From: CALBPI01 sp045110335
GTDB lineage: Bacteria > Pseudomonadota > Gammaproteobacteria > Steroidobacterales > Woeseiaceae
Reading direction: 5' to 3'
Assembly: GCA_045110335.1 (NCBI GenBank)
Contig: JBGCGB010000048.1
Span: forward strand, 1 to 64,000
Length of the DNA stretch: 64,000 nt
In this document: in pieces, positions 17,911 to 26,013 of the stretch
How positions within the stretch are numbered: position 1 is the stretch's first letter
Layout of the letters: each line of letters starts with the position of its first letter
Notes under the pieces: model-generated
The model's input: the letters and a program-made list of their open reading frames with translations, nothing else
The model's database searches: none
What the model was told of the DNA's origin: nothing
Program-made: the position numbers and the translations under genes

Positions 17911-17924
17911 ATCTAACTCCCCGC

Positions 17925-19481
17925 CTACTTACGAAACATCTGCAGCATGCGTTGCGTCACCGCAAAGCCGCCGAAGATGTTGATACTGGTGATCAATAGG
18001 GCAAGGAACGACAAAGCGATCACCCAGAATCCGCCGGCACTGATCTGCACCAGTGCACCGATCACGATGATGCTGCTAATGGCATTCGTGACACTCATCA
18101 GCGGTGTATGCAGTGCGGGCGATACGTTCCAGATCACCATGTAGCCGACGAAACAAGCCAGCACAAAGACCGTGAAGTGCGACATGAATGACGCCGGCGC
18201 CACGTTGCCGAGCGCCAGCAACAACAGACCGCCAACGCCCATCGCGATGGCAGGACCAACGGCGCTGCGCGGTTTTTCCTCCGCCACCGGTTGGGGTGGT
18301 GGCGGTGGCGCCTTCTTGGGCGCTGCCGACAATTTCGGCGCGGGTGGTGGCCAGGTGATTTCACCGTTGTGGACAACCGTCGCACCACGAATCACTTCGT
18401 CTTCCATATTGATAACAATCTCACCATCATTTTCCGGTGTGAGGTCATTCAATAAGTGTCGCAAGTTGGTGCCATAGAGCTGGCTTGACTGTGCCGCGAG
18501 ACGGCTCGGCAGATCTGAGTAACCGATCAACGTGACACCATGCTTCTTGACCACTTCATGCGGCACGGTCAATTCACAATTGCCACCCTGCTCTGCCGCC
18601 AAATCAACAATCACGCTGCCTTCGCGCATCGATGTCACCATCGCTTCGGTGATCAGCTTCGGTGCCGGTTTACCCGGAATTAGCGCCGTCGTAATGATGA
18701 TATCCACTTCTTTGGCTTGTTCCGCAAACAAGGCCATTTCGGCATCGATAAACGCCTTACTCATGGTCTTGGCATAGCCACCTTCACCAGCGCCGTCTTC
18801 GTCTTCCTCGAACTCGAGCATCAGGAAATCTGCATCCATGCTCTCGACCTGCTCTTTCACTTCAGGTCGGGTATCAAAGGCGCGAACAATCGCGCCCATG
18901 CTTTTCGCGGTGCCAATCGCCGACAAACCGGCGACGCCGGCGCCAATCACGAGCACTTTGGCCGGCGGTATGCGTCCGGCGGCAGTGATCTGGCCCGTGA
19001 AGAAACGGCCAAAATGTTGGGCCGCTTCAATGACCGCGCGATAGCCACCGATATTCGCCATGGAACTCAATGCGTCCATCTTTTGAGCGCGCGAGATGCG
19101 CGGCACGCTATCCATGGCCAGCGCATTGACGCCGCGCTCGGCCAGCTCTTTCAATAAATCAGGGTTTTGTCCCGCCCAGACGAAACAAATCAGCGTTTGG
19201 TCTTTTCGCAGCAATTCGAGTTCCGGCTGATCCAATTCAGGATGATGCTCGGGCTGGCGCACTTTCAAGACGATATCCGCTTCCGAGTAAACTTCGCGCG
19301 TATCTTCGGTGACCGTCGCACCGGCCTCGCGGTAGGCTTCATCGGGATAACTGGCTTTCGCGCCGGCACCCGCCTCTACCAGCACCTCGAAACCGAGTTT
19401 CTTGATAGATTTCGTGACATCCGGCGTGATCGCGACACGCTGTTCGCCCTCATGCACCTCCGCTGGGACACCTATTTTCAT
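17925..19481 (-). CDS. pntA: NAD(P) transhydrogenase subunit alpha (single-chain)
   Basis: Alpha subunit of 518 residues that combines the NAD(H)-binding domain I (alanine-dehydrogenase fold) with four C-terminal membrane helices, as in E. coli rather than the split PntAA/PntAB. Visible blocks: KIGVPAEVHEGEQRVAITPD at the start, DAISS-like MDALSSMANIGGYRAV, KVLVIGAGVAGLSAIGTAKSMGA (NAD site), and a proline/alanine-rich linker (about 375-400) before the membrane part GPAIAMGVGGLLLLAL. I use the ATG at 19481, preceded by AGGAGA. It heads the pntA-pntB-trxB-dehydrogenase run. Confidence 0.97.
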   Translation of the reverse strand: MKIGVPAEVHEGEQRVAITPDVTKSIKKLGFEVLVEAGAGAKASYPDEAYREAGATVTEDTREVYSEADIVLKVRQPEHHPELDQPELELLRKDQTLICFVWAGQNPDLLKELAERGVNALAMDSVPRISRAQKMDALSSMANIGGYRAVIEAAQHFGRFFTGQITAAGRIPPAKVLVIGAGVAGLSAIGTAKSMGAIVRAFDTRPEVKEQVESMDADFLMLEFEEDEDGAGEGGYAKTMSKAFIDAEMALFAEQAKEVDIIITTALIPGKPAPKLITEAMVTSMREGSVIVDLAAEQGGNCELTVPHEVVKKHGVTLIGYSDLPSRLAAQSSQLYGTNLRHLLNDLTPENDGEIVINMEDEVIRGATVVHNGEITWPPPAPKLSAAPKKAPPPPPQPVAEEKPRSAVGPAIAMGVGGLLLLALGNVAPASFMSHFTVFVLACFVGYMVIWNVSPALHTPLMSVTNAISSIIVIGALVQISAGGFWVIALSFLALLITSINIFGGFAVTQRMLQMFRK

Positions 19482-19599
19482 TCCATTCTCCTGATTTTCG
19501 GCTGTCAAAGGTCTGTCGACCGTTGAAACCGGTACGCTGCAGCCGCAAAGTATCCATTACAAGGCTTACGCTACGCAAGGCGCCGACGGGCTCCTTTGT

Positions 19600-19605
19600 T
19601 ATAAT
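19600..19605 (+). promoter_or_regulatory. -10-like TATAAT upstream of yceI
   Basis: A consensus TATAAT lies 61 nt before the YceI start codon in the pntA-yceI divergent region. No good -35 hexamer sits at the right distance, so an activator or an alternative promoter arrangement is possible. Confidence 0.35.
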
Positions 19606-19665
19606 CGGGTACGTCAGCCGGTCTAATTAACGAATCATTCGATCAGAAACAGGAGTTCCTCTGTC

Positions 19666-20259
19666 ATGACCAAGTTTATCCCCGCACTCGCCGCCGCGGC
19701 TTTGTTCGCCGCTTCCAACGTCTCTGCAGGTCTTAGCGAAGTACCCGCTGGCACCTATGAGCTCGAAGACACACACGGCTATATTTCATTTAGCTATCTT
19801 CATCTAGGGTTCTCAAGACCGGTTGTAGGATTTGACGCATTCGATGTTTCGCTTGAGCTCAACCAAGACGATGTGACGAAAAGTGCGCTAACCGTCGATG
19901 TCGACCCTGCCAGTGTCACGAGCCGGGTCGAAGCGTTCGATGGGCATTTGAAAGGCGACAAATTTTTCGATATCGCTAACCACTCGGACATTCAATTTGT
20001 GGCCACCGAAATCGTCGTGACCGGCGAAGACACAATGACCGTCATCGGCGACTTGACGATCAAAGGCATCACCAAGCCTCTGACACTGGATGCCACGGTG
20101 AACAAAGCCGGAACCCATCCCTTCTCAAAGAAACCCACGATTGGTATCTCTGCGAGCGCGACGCTGAATCGCAGCGAATGGGATCTCGGCTATGCCGCGC
20201 CCGCCGTCAGCGATGAAGTCGTTCTGGACATTCAGACCGAGCTGCGCCTGGTCGAGTAA
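19666..20259 (+). CDS. YceI-family periplasmic protein
   Basis: Lipocalin-like YceI-domain protein of 197 residues with a clear signal peptide (MTKFIPALAAAALFAASNVSAG). YceI proteins bind isoprenoid/quinone-like lipids in a hydrophobic barrel. Family marks are YELEDTHGYISFSYLHLGFSR, VTSRVEAFDGHLKGDKFFDIANHSDIQF and MTVIGDLTIKGITKPLTLDA (short blocks spread along the chain), then FSKKPTIGISASATLNRSEWDLGY. AGGAG precedes the ATG. The cytochrome b561-YceI fusion gene starts immediately after its stop, so the two YceI domains are made from one transcript. Confidence 0.95.
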   Translation: MTKFIPALAAAALFAASNVSAGLSEVPAGTYELEDTHGYISFSYLHLGFSRPVVGFDAFDVSLELNQDDVTKSALTVDVDPASVTSRVEAFDGHLKGDKFFDIANHSDIQFVATEIVVTGEDTMTVIGDLTIKGITKPLTLDATVNKAGTHPFSKKPTIGISASATLNRSEWDLGYAAPAVSDEVVLDIQTELRLVE

Positions 20260-21699
20260 TTGAGCGAGACGACTCAGAAAACAGACGTCAAACAATATGG
20301 TGGCGTCGCCCGGTTCTTTCACTGGGCGATCGCCGCCATGATTGTTGTCCAATTTGTGCTGGGTAAGCTCTATGAGTTTGCCGACCAGGACGGCGAGCGC
20401 GTCCGTCAAATTGCACTCATCGCCAACCACAAGTCCATCGGCATGACCGTGTTGATGCTGGCTGTCATGCGGTTGGTTTGGCGCCTCAACTCGACCATTC
20501 CGCAGCTACCGAAAAAAATGCCTGGTTGGCAAAAGTCGGTGTCGGGAATAACGCACTGGGCACTTTATGGTGCGCTGTTTGCGTTGCCACTCACCGGCTG
20601 GCTCATGTCATCGGCCAGCGCTTACAGCGTCAGCTGGTTTGGGCTCTTTACCTGGCCGGATTTGATCGAACCCGACAAAGCTCTGCGCACGATGTTTGCC
20701 AACTGGCATGAGATTATCGCCCAAGTTTTGTTTGTGATCGCCCTGTTACATATTGCAGCAGCACTCAAACATCACTGGCTCGACAAAGACGATGTTTTGA
20801 AGAGAATGACATCGGGCACATGGCTAACCGTGTTCGCCGCTTTGATCATCGCGGCGCTTTGGGCATTGATACCGACGCGCGACAGCACAGCCGCCAGCCG
20901 AGCGGTACAAAGCAACGTGACTGCGGCTCCGGCAGCAGCTACAGAAAAACCGGCGTCTAGTCTCGAGGTCGCTGTGACCGAAGAGACGCTCGCATCATCG
21001 ATGGCAGACACCGCTAACGATACCGAGACGCCGACAGTCGAGGATCCTGCGACCGCGTCAGAGCCGCCGCCATCAGAAACAACAGCTGACACCGAATCCC
21101 CGCAGGAAACAGCGATTAACGCGGCTAGTTCGACACCGGAGCCCGAAGTATCGGCGGCGCAAACCGTCGCTGCGCCGGTGGCAGCGCCAGAGCCTGCTGT
21201 CGCTGATCTGTGGTCGGTTGACAGCGCAACCAGCTACGTACGGTTTGTCGCCGAGCAAGCCGGCGCCGAGTTCACCGGCGAATGGCAACAATGGCAAGCA
21301 GATATGCGTTTCTCCGCGGATGCGCTTGATACCAGCCAGTTTGTCGTCACGTTTGACACCAACAGCGTCTCGACCAATGACGATGACCGCGATGGCACCT
21401 TATTGGATGCCGAATGGTTCGATGCCGCGCAATTTCCAACGATCACCTTTGAAACCAGAACCATCAAGGCCGAGGGTGACGCCTTTGTCGCTGACGCGGA
21501 ACTGCTTATCAAAGGTGCTCGCTATCCTGTGAGGTTCAACTTCACGGTGACCCGGGACGGCACCAGTCGCCAGCTCACTGGCAACGCCAATCTGGACCGT
21601 TTGGCGCTCAATATTGGTACCGGCGAATGGACCGATACCGAATGGGTAGGTCAATTTGTCGAGGTCAACGTTCTCGTCAACGCGACAATCGACCCGTAA
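20260..21699 (+). CDS. Cytochrome b561-YceI fusion protein
   Basis: Two-domain membrane protein of 479 residues. Residues about 12-205 are a four-helix di-haem cytochrome b561 (CybB type) with candidate haem ligands in ARFFHWAIA, ANHKSIGMT, GITHWALYG, and LLHIAAALKHHW. A low-complexity Ala/Thr/Pro/Glu linker covers about 210-305, and a second YceI domain about 308-479 (LWSVDSATSYVRFVAEQAGA onward). The linker puts the YceI barrel in the periplasm next to the quinone-reactive cytochrome. The start is a TTG directly after the upstream TAA; later ATGs would remove the first haem histidine. Electron transfer to or from a lipid or quinone bound by the YceI domain is inferred. Confidence 0.9.
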   Translation: MSETTQKTDVKQYGGVARFFHWAIAAMIVVQFVLGKLYEFADQDGERVRQIALIANHKSIGMTVLMLAVMRLVWRLNSTIPQLPKKMPGWQKSVSGITHWALYGALFALPLTGWLMSSASAYSVSWFGLFTWPDLIEPDKALRTMFANWHEIIAQVLFVIALLHIAAALKHHWLDKDDVLKRMTSGTWLTVFAALIIAALWALIPTRDSTAASRAVQSNVTAAPAAATEKPASSLEVAVTEETLASSMADTANDTETPTVEDPATASEPPPSETTADTESPQETAINAASSTPEPEVSAAQTVAAPVAAPEPAVADLWSVDSATSYVRFVAEQAGAEFTGEWQQWQADMRFSADALDTSQFVVTFDTNSVSTNDDDRDGTLLDAEWFDAAQFPTITFETRTIKAEGDAFVADAELLIKGARYPVRFNFTVTRDGTSRQLTGNANLDRLALNIGTGEWTDTEWVGQFVEVNVLVNATIDP

Positions 21700-21748
21700 G
21701 CATGTCATCCGCGTGAAGCGGATCACTGTGAATTCTGCCCGAATGCCC

Positions 21749-21768
21749 TATAATGTTTCGTTAGAAAC
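21749..21768 (+). promoter_or_regulatory. Candidate bkd promoter with inverted repeat
   Basis: A perfect TATAAT (21749-21754) is followed directly by an inverted repeat GTTTC-gtta-GAAAC (21755-21768), 26 nt before the E1alpha start codon. A regulator bound there would cover the transcription start. The -35 match (CTGTGA at 17-nt spacing) is poor, so activation may be needed. This is pattern recognition only. Confidence 0.4.
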
Positions 21769-21794
21769 TAATTGAATCTGGAGCAACCTCACGT

Positions 21795-23039
21795 ATGGCT
21801 ACCAAGCAATCGCGCCTGCATGTCCCTTCCGTCCCGGCGAGACCCGGCGATGAACCGGATTTCTCTTATCTAAAACTCTCTCCCGCCGGCAGCATTGACC
21901 GCCCTGAGGTCAACGTCGGCGTTGAAGGCACGCAGGCATTGTCGACCGGCCTCGTGCGGGTACTCGATGACGAACATGTCGCCGTTGGTGCTTGGAACCC
22001 GCATCTCGATGCCAAAGAACTGCAAATCGGCCTTCGCCATATGCTGATGACACGCATTTTTGATGAACGGATGCAGCGTGTGCAGCGCCAGGGCAAAATT
22101 TCGTTCTATGTAAAATCGACCGGCGAAGAGGCTGTCTCCGTGGCGCAAGCCATGGCACTGCAGCCCGCTGACATGTTGTTCCCATCGTACCGAAACCAGG
22201 GTTTGTTTATCGTACGCGGCTCCAACTTGACCGATCTCATGTCGCAATGTTTGTCGAACACACGCGACATGTGCAAGGGCCGCCAACTGCCGGTCATGTA
22301 CCACAGCAAACAAGATAACGTGTTTTCGATTTCCGGAAACCTCGCCACACAGTATCCGCAAGCCGTAGGCTGGGCGATGGCGTCCGCGATCAAAGGCGAA
22401 CAGCATGTCGCTGCTGCCTGGATTGGCGACGGCAGCACAGCCGAAGCTGACTTCCATCATGCTTTGACGTTCGCATCCGTTTATCAGGCCCCGGTGTTGC
22501 TAAACGTGGTTAACAACCAATACGCGATTTCAACGTTTCAGGCTTTTGCTGGCGGCGAAAAACAAACCTTCGCGGCGCGCGGCCCGGGCAATGGCATCGC
22601 CGGCGTACGCGTCGATGGCAACGACTTCTTGGCTGTTTACGCCGTTACCCAATGGGCCGCAGAACGTGCCCGCAGCGGCGCGGGCCCTACGCTGATCGAA
22701 TCCGTGACTTATCGCGGTTCCGCTCACTCAACCAGTGACGACCCAACGCGCTACCGCCCCAAGAACGAGTGGGAAGCATTTCCGCTAGGCGATCCTGTTG
22801 AACGACTGAAACGTCATCTCATCCTCTCGGGTGATTGGTCAGATGAGCAACATGAAAACCTGGAAGCTGAGCTTACTGAATACGTCAACGCCTGTTGGAA
22901 AGAAGCAACCAGTTACGGCACGTTGAATGAAGGGCCGCACCTTGATGCGTCGCTCATGTTCGACGACATCTTTGAACAGATGCCGGAAAATCTCAAAAAA
23001 CAACGCGAGCAATGGCGTCGCGAAAAATCACAGTCGTAA
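21795..23039 (+). CDS. bkdA1: Branched-chain 2-oxoacid dehydrogenase E1 alpha subunit
   Basis: Thiamine-diphosphate-dependent E1 alpha chain of 414 residues that decarboxylates 2-oxoisovalerate-type acids. Marks: FDERMQRVQRQGKISFYVKS (about 92-111), then GEEAVSVAQAMAL and FPSYRNQGLFIVRG. The ThDP-binding motif spans GDGSTAEADFHHAL to NNQYAIS. The phosphorylation-loop equivalent is YRGSAHSTSDDPTRYRP. The long N-terminal extension is typical of bacterial branched-chain rather than pyruvate E1 alpha. GGAG precedes the ATG. It heads the three-gene run E1alpha-E1beta-E2, and the leucine-dehydrogenase-like protein at 14471-15517 could supply its substrates. Confidence 0.95.
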   Translation: MATKQSRLHVPSVPARPGDEPDFSYLKLSPAGSIDRPEVNVGVEGTQALSTGLVRVLDDEHVAVGAWNPHLDAKELQIGLRHMLMTRIFDERMQRVQRQGKISFYVKSTGEEAVSVAQAMALQPADMLFPSYRNQGLFIVRGSNLTDLMSQCLSNTRDMCKGRQLPVMYHSKQDNVFSISGNLATQYPQAVGWAMASAIKGEQHVAAAWIGDGSTAEADFHHALTFASVYQAPVLLNVVNNQYAISTFQAFAGGEKQTFAARGPGNGIAGVRVDGNDFLAVYAVTQWAAERARSGAGPTLIESVTYRGSAHSTSDDPTRYRPKNEWEAFPLGDPVERLKRHLILSGDWSDEQHENLEAELTEYVNACWKEATSYGTLNEGPHLDASLMFDDIFEQMPENLKKQREQWRREKSQS

Positions 23040-23069
23040 GTGATCACAACAAAATTTTAAGGAAACACT

Positions 23070-24083
23070 GTGGCTAAGATGAATATGATCCAGGCGCTGA
23101 ACTCAGCGATGGATATTGCAATGGATCGGGACCCGAGCGTCGTCGTGATGGGCGAAGACGTCGGCTACTTCGGTGGTGTCTTCAATTGCACGGAAGGCTT
23201 ACAACGCAAATACGGCGAGCATCGTTGCATCGATACGCCGATCGCCGAAGGTGGCATCATTGGCACCGCAATCGGCATGGGCGTGAATGGCTTGCGCCCA
23301 GTCGCCGAAATCCAATTCGCCGATTACATTTATCCGGGCTTCGACCAAATTGTCAGCGAGCTCGCACGCTTACGCTATCGCAGCGCCGGCGATTTTTTTG
23401 CACCCGTTACGATTCGCACACCTTGTGGCGGCGGTATTCGTGGTGGTCAAACGCACTCGCAAAGCCCGGAAGGAATTTTTGCGCATGTGTCGGGGATTCA
23501 GGTCGTGATGCCGTCGAACCCCTATGACGCCAAAGGCTTGTTGCTGGCGGCCATTGAAAGCGACGATCCGGTGGTTTTCTTTGAGCCGAAGCGCATTTAC
23601 AACGGTCCGTTTGATGGCGACCCGAACAAACCCGCTGTCGGCTGGTCTTCGCATCCGCAAGGTGACGTGCCTGAAGGTTACTACACCGTACCGTTAGGCA
23701 AAGCCAATGTGGTGCGCGAAGGCAACGATGTCACGATTGTCACTTATGGCACGATGGTGCATGTCGCTGAAGCGGCTGCAAAAGCAGCTGATGTCGATGC
23801 TGAAATCATCGATGTCCGGTCATTGCAGCCGTTGGATACCGAGACACTGGTAAACTCGGTTAACAAGACGGGGCGCTGTGTCATCGCGCATGAAGCCACC
23901 CGCTTCTCGGGCTACGGCGCCGAGCTTTCGGCGAGCATTCAAGAGCAATGCTTCTATGCGCTTGAAGCACCGATCCAACGGGTTACCGGTTGGGACACGC
24001 CGTATCCGCATGCCTTTGAATGGGACTACTTCCCCGGTCAAAAACGCATCATCAACGCGCTGGAAGCAGCGTTAGAGGACTAA
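23070..24083 (+). CDS. bkdA2: Branched-chain 2-oxoacid dehydrogenase E1 beta subunit
   Basis: Transketolase-like beta chain of 337 residues that pairs with E1 alpha. Blocks include VVMGEDVGYFGGVFNCTEGL, RCIDTPIAEGGIIGTAIGMG, PVAEIQFADYIYPGFDQIVSE, CGGGIRGGQTHSQSPEG and VVMPSNPYDAKGLLLAAI. The C-terminal transketolase domain has IDVRSLQPLDTETLVNSV. The start is a GTG at 23070 with AAGGAA upstream. The gap to E1 alpha is 30 nt and to E2 4 nt, so it is clearly in one operon. Confidence 0.96.
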   Translation: MAKMNMIQALNSAMDIAMDRDPSVVVMGEDVGYFGGVFNCTEGLQRKYGEHRCIDTPIAEGGIIGTAIGMGVNGLRPVAEIQFADYIYPGFDQIVSELARLRYRSAGDFFAPVTIRTPCGGGIRGGQTHSQSPEGIFAHVSGIQVVMPSNPYDAKGLLLAAIESDDPVVFFEPKRIYNGPFDGDPNKPAVGWSSHPQGDVPEGYYTVPLGKANVVREGNDVTIVTYGTMVHVAEAAAKAADVDAEIIDVRSLQPLDTETLVNSVNKTGRCVIAHEATRFSGYGAELSASIQEQCFYALEAPIQRVTGWDTPYPHAFEWDYFPGQKRIINALEAALED

Positions 24084-24087
24084 CCGA

Positions 24088-25332
24088 ATGAGTCAGTACG
24101 TTTTCAAATTACCGGATCTTGGCGAGGGTACCGTCGAAGCCGAAATCGGCGAGTGGCATGTCAAAGTTGGTGATGTCGTTAAAGAAGACGATGTGATCGT
24201 CGACATGATGACCGACAAAGCCGCGGTAGAAATTCCGTCACCCGTCGGCGGTCGTATCGCTTCGCTGCATGGTGTTCAGGGCGACATCGTGCCCGTGGGT
24301 ACCGACTTGATTATTTTTGATTTAGACGGAGAAGCACCAGCCGATGCCGACGAGCCTGCAGAGCAACCGGCGACAGCGCCCGTTGCAGATAAAGCGCCGG
24401 CTGCAAAAACCGCGGATGCCGCGCCCGCCGCAACCGCTAAAACCAACAATGGGCAACGCGTCTTAACATCGCCCGCCATTCGCGCTCGCGCTAAGAAAGC
24501 GGGTGTCGATCTAGCCAATGTATCTGGCAGCGGCGCGCGGGGACGCATCCTCGCCCGCGATCTTGATCAGTTTATCGCCGGTGGCGGTCAGCCATTGCAG
24601 CCTTCCGTCGTCAGCGAGAACCTTGAGACCGATGAAACCGAAGAACACAAAGTTATCGGCGTTCGTCGTGTGATTGCCCGGAAGATGAGCGAGAGTAAAC
24701 GCAATATCCCGCATTTCACCTATGTCGAGGAAATCGACATTACCGAGTTTGATGCGTTGCGCAAGCACATGAACGAATCGCGTTCCGAAGACAAGCCTTC
24801 GCTAACGTTCCTGCCACTGTTGATTGCTGCTTTGGCGCGTACGTTGAAACAGTTCCCGCAATGCAATGCGACTTACGACGAAACACGTGAAGTGGTTGTT
24901 CGGCATAAAGCACTGCACGTCGGCATTGCAACGCAAACGAAAGACGGACTAAAAGTCCCCGTCATTCATCAAGCGCAAGCGAAGTCTATCTGGCAACTGG
25001 CAACAGATATTCGGACGTTGTCCGAAGCCGCACGTACCGGTAAAGCCAAGAAAGACCAGCTCACGGGATCTAGCATCACCATCACGAGCCTCGGTGCACT
25101 GGGCGGCATCGTCACGACGCCCGTCATCAACTCACCGGAAGTTGGCATCATCGGCATCAACAAAGCAGTTGATCGTCCGGTCGTGCGCAACGGCGATATT
25201 GTCATTCGCAAGATGATGAACTTGTCCGTTTCTTTCGACCACCGTTTCGTAGACGGCTACGACGCCGCCGCGATGGTGCAAGTACTGAAAGGTTTGATCG
25301 AGTACCCCGCAACTATTTTTGTACCGGAATAG
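24088..25332 (+). CDS. bkdB: Branched-chain 2-oxoacid dehydrogenase E2 (dihydrolipoyl acyltransferase)
   Basis: Core acyltransferase of 414 residues. An N-terminal lipoyl domain carries the lipoylated lysine in DMMTDKAAVEIPSP (about Lys46). An Ala/Pro-rich linker follows, then the peripheral-subunit-binding domain TSPAIRARAKKAGVDLANVS. The catalytic domain ends in SFDHRFVDGYDAA, which holds the active His and Asp (DHRFVDG). There is one lipoyl domain. No E3 (dihydrolipoamide dehydrogenase) gene follows; the next gene is convergent, so E3 must come from another locus. Confidence 0.95.
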   Translation: MSQYVFKLPDLGEGTVEAEIGEWHVKVGDVVKEDDVIVDMMTDKAAVEIPSPVGGRIASLHGVQGDIVPVGTDLIIFDLDGEAPADADEPAEQPATAPVADKAPAAKTADAAPAATAKTNNGQRVLTSPAIRARAKKAGVDLANVSGSGARGRILARDLDQFIAGGGQPLQPSVVSENLETDETEEHKVIGVRRVIARKMSESKRNIPHFTYVEEIDITEFDALRKHMNESRSEDKPSLTFLPLLIAALARTLKQFPQCNATYDETREVVVRHKALHVGIATQTKDGLKVPVIHQAQAKSIWQLATDIRTLSEAARTGKAKKDQLTGSSITITSLGALGGIVTTPVINSPEVGIIGINKAVDRPVVRNGDIVIRKMMNLSVSFDHRFVDGYDAAAMVQVLKGLIEYPATIFVPE

Positions 25333-25359
25333 CTTCGGGCTTGGTGACGCATGCCAGCG

Positions 25360-26013
25360 CTAAATCAAACCCAGCTCAATCGCTTTCAGCACCGCGCGAG
25401 TTCGATCACGCACGCCCAGTTTCGACAAGATATTGGAGACATGGTTCTTAATCGTGCCTTCTGATTTGCTGAGCGCCTGCGAAATTTCCCGGTTACTGTA
25501 GCCACCAGCCATCAGGCGAATCACCTCTGTTTCGCGCGGTGTTAGCGGCTCCGGCAACTCATCGCCAGAGAAAGTCGGCTCGCGTGTACCGAGACCTTGC
25601 AACAACGTCTGGGTGATCGCCGGCTGAATCATCGTCTTGCCCTCGGCGACCGACTCAATCGCGTTGATCAAGTCATCTAGGGACACATCTTTGAGCAAAT
25701 AACCCTGAGCGCCAGCACGAATGCCAGCCAGCACCTGCTCGTGATCATCAAACGTCGTCAGGATAATTACAGGCGTCTCGATCGACGCTTCCCGAAGCGA
25801 CAAGATGGCATCACTGCCCGACATCTTAGGCATCCGCATGTCCATCAGGATGACATCGGGATTATTGTCGCGTGCAATCGCAACCGCATCACTGCCGTCC
25901 GCCCCTTCCGCCACGACGGTCACCCGATCCGATAGCGACAACAGACCACAGACGCCCTTTCGGACGAGCATTTGATCATCAATGACAGCGAGTTTGAGGG
26001 GTTGCTCAGGCAT
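25360..26013 (-). CDS. NarL/FixJ-type response regulator
   Basis: Two-component regulator of 217 residues. The receiver domain has LAVIDDQMLVRKGV, the phospho-acceptor Asp in DVILMDMRMPKMSG, the Thr in IILTTFDD and the Lys in GYLLKDVS. The LuxR-type helix-turn-helix is LTPRETEVIRLMAGGYSNRE (about 151-170), then ISQALSKSEGTIKNHVSNIL. Its start overlaps the histidine-kinase stop by 8 nt, so the two make a cognate pair. Targets are unknown; it is convergent with the bkd operon, which need not be a target. Confidence 0.93.
   Translation of the reverse strand: MPEQPLKLAVIDDQMLVRKGVCGLLSLSDRVTVVAEGADGSDAVAIARDNNPDVILMDMRMPKMSGSDAILSLREASIETPVIILTTFDDHEQVLAGIRAGAQGYLLKDVSLDDLINAIESVAEGKTMIQPAITQTLLQGLGTREPTFSGDELPEPLTPRETEVIRLMAGGYSNREISQALSKSEGTIKNHVSNILSKLGVRDRTRAVLKAIELGLI

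Noticed and set aside
21707..21723. Hairpin ATCCGC-gtgaa-GCGGAT after the b561-YceI gene
   Set aside because: The 6-bp stem is perfect but no T-run follows, so I do not call it a terminator.
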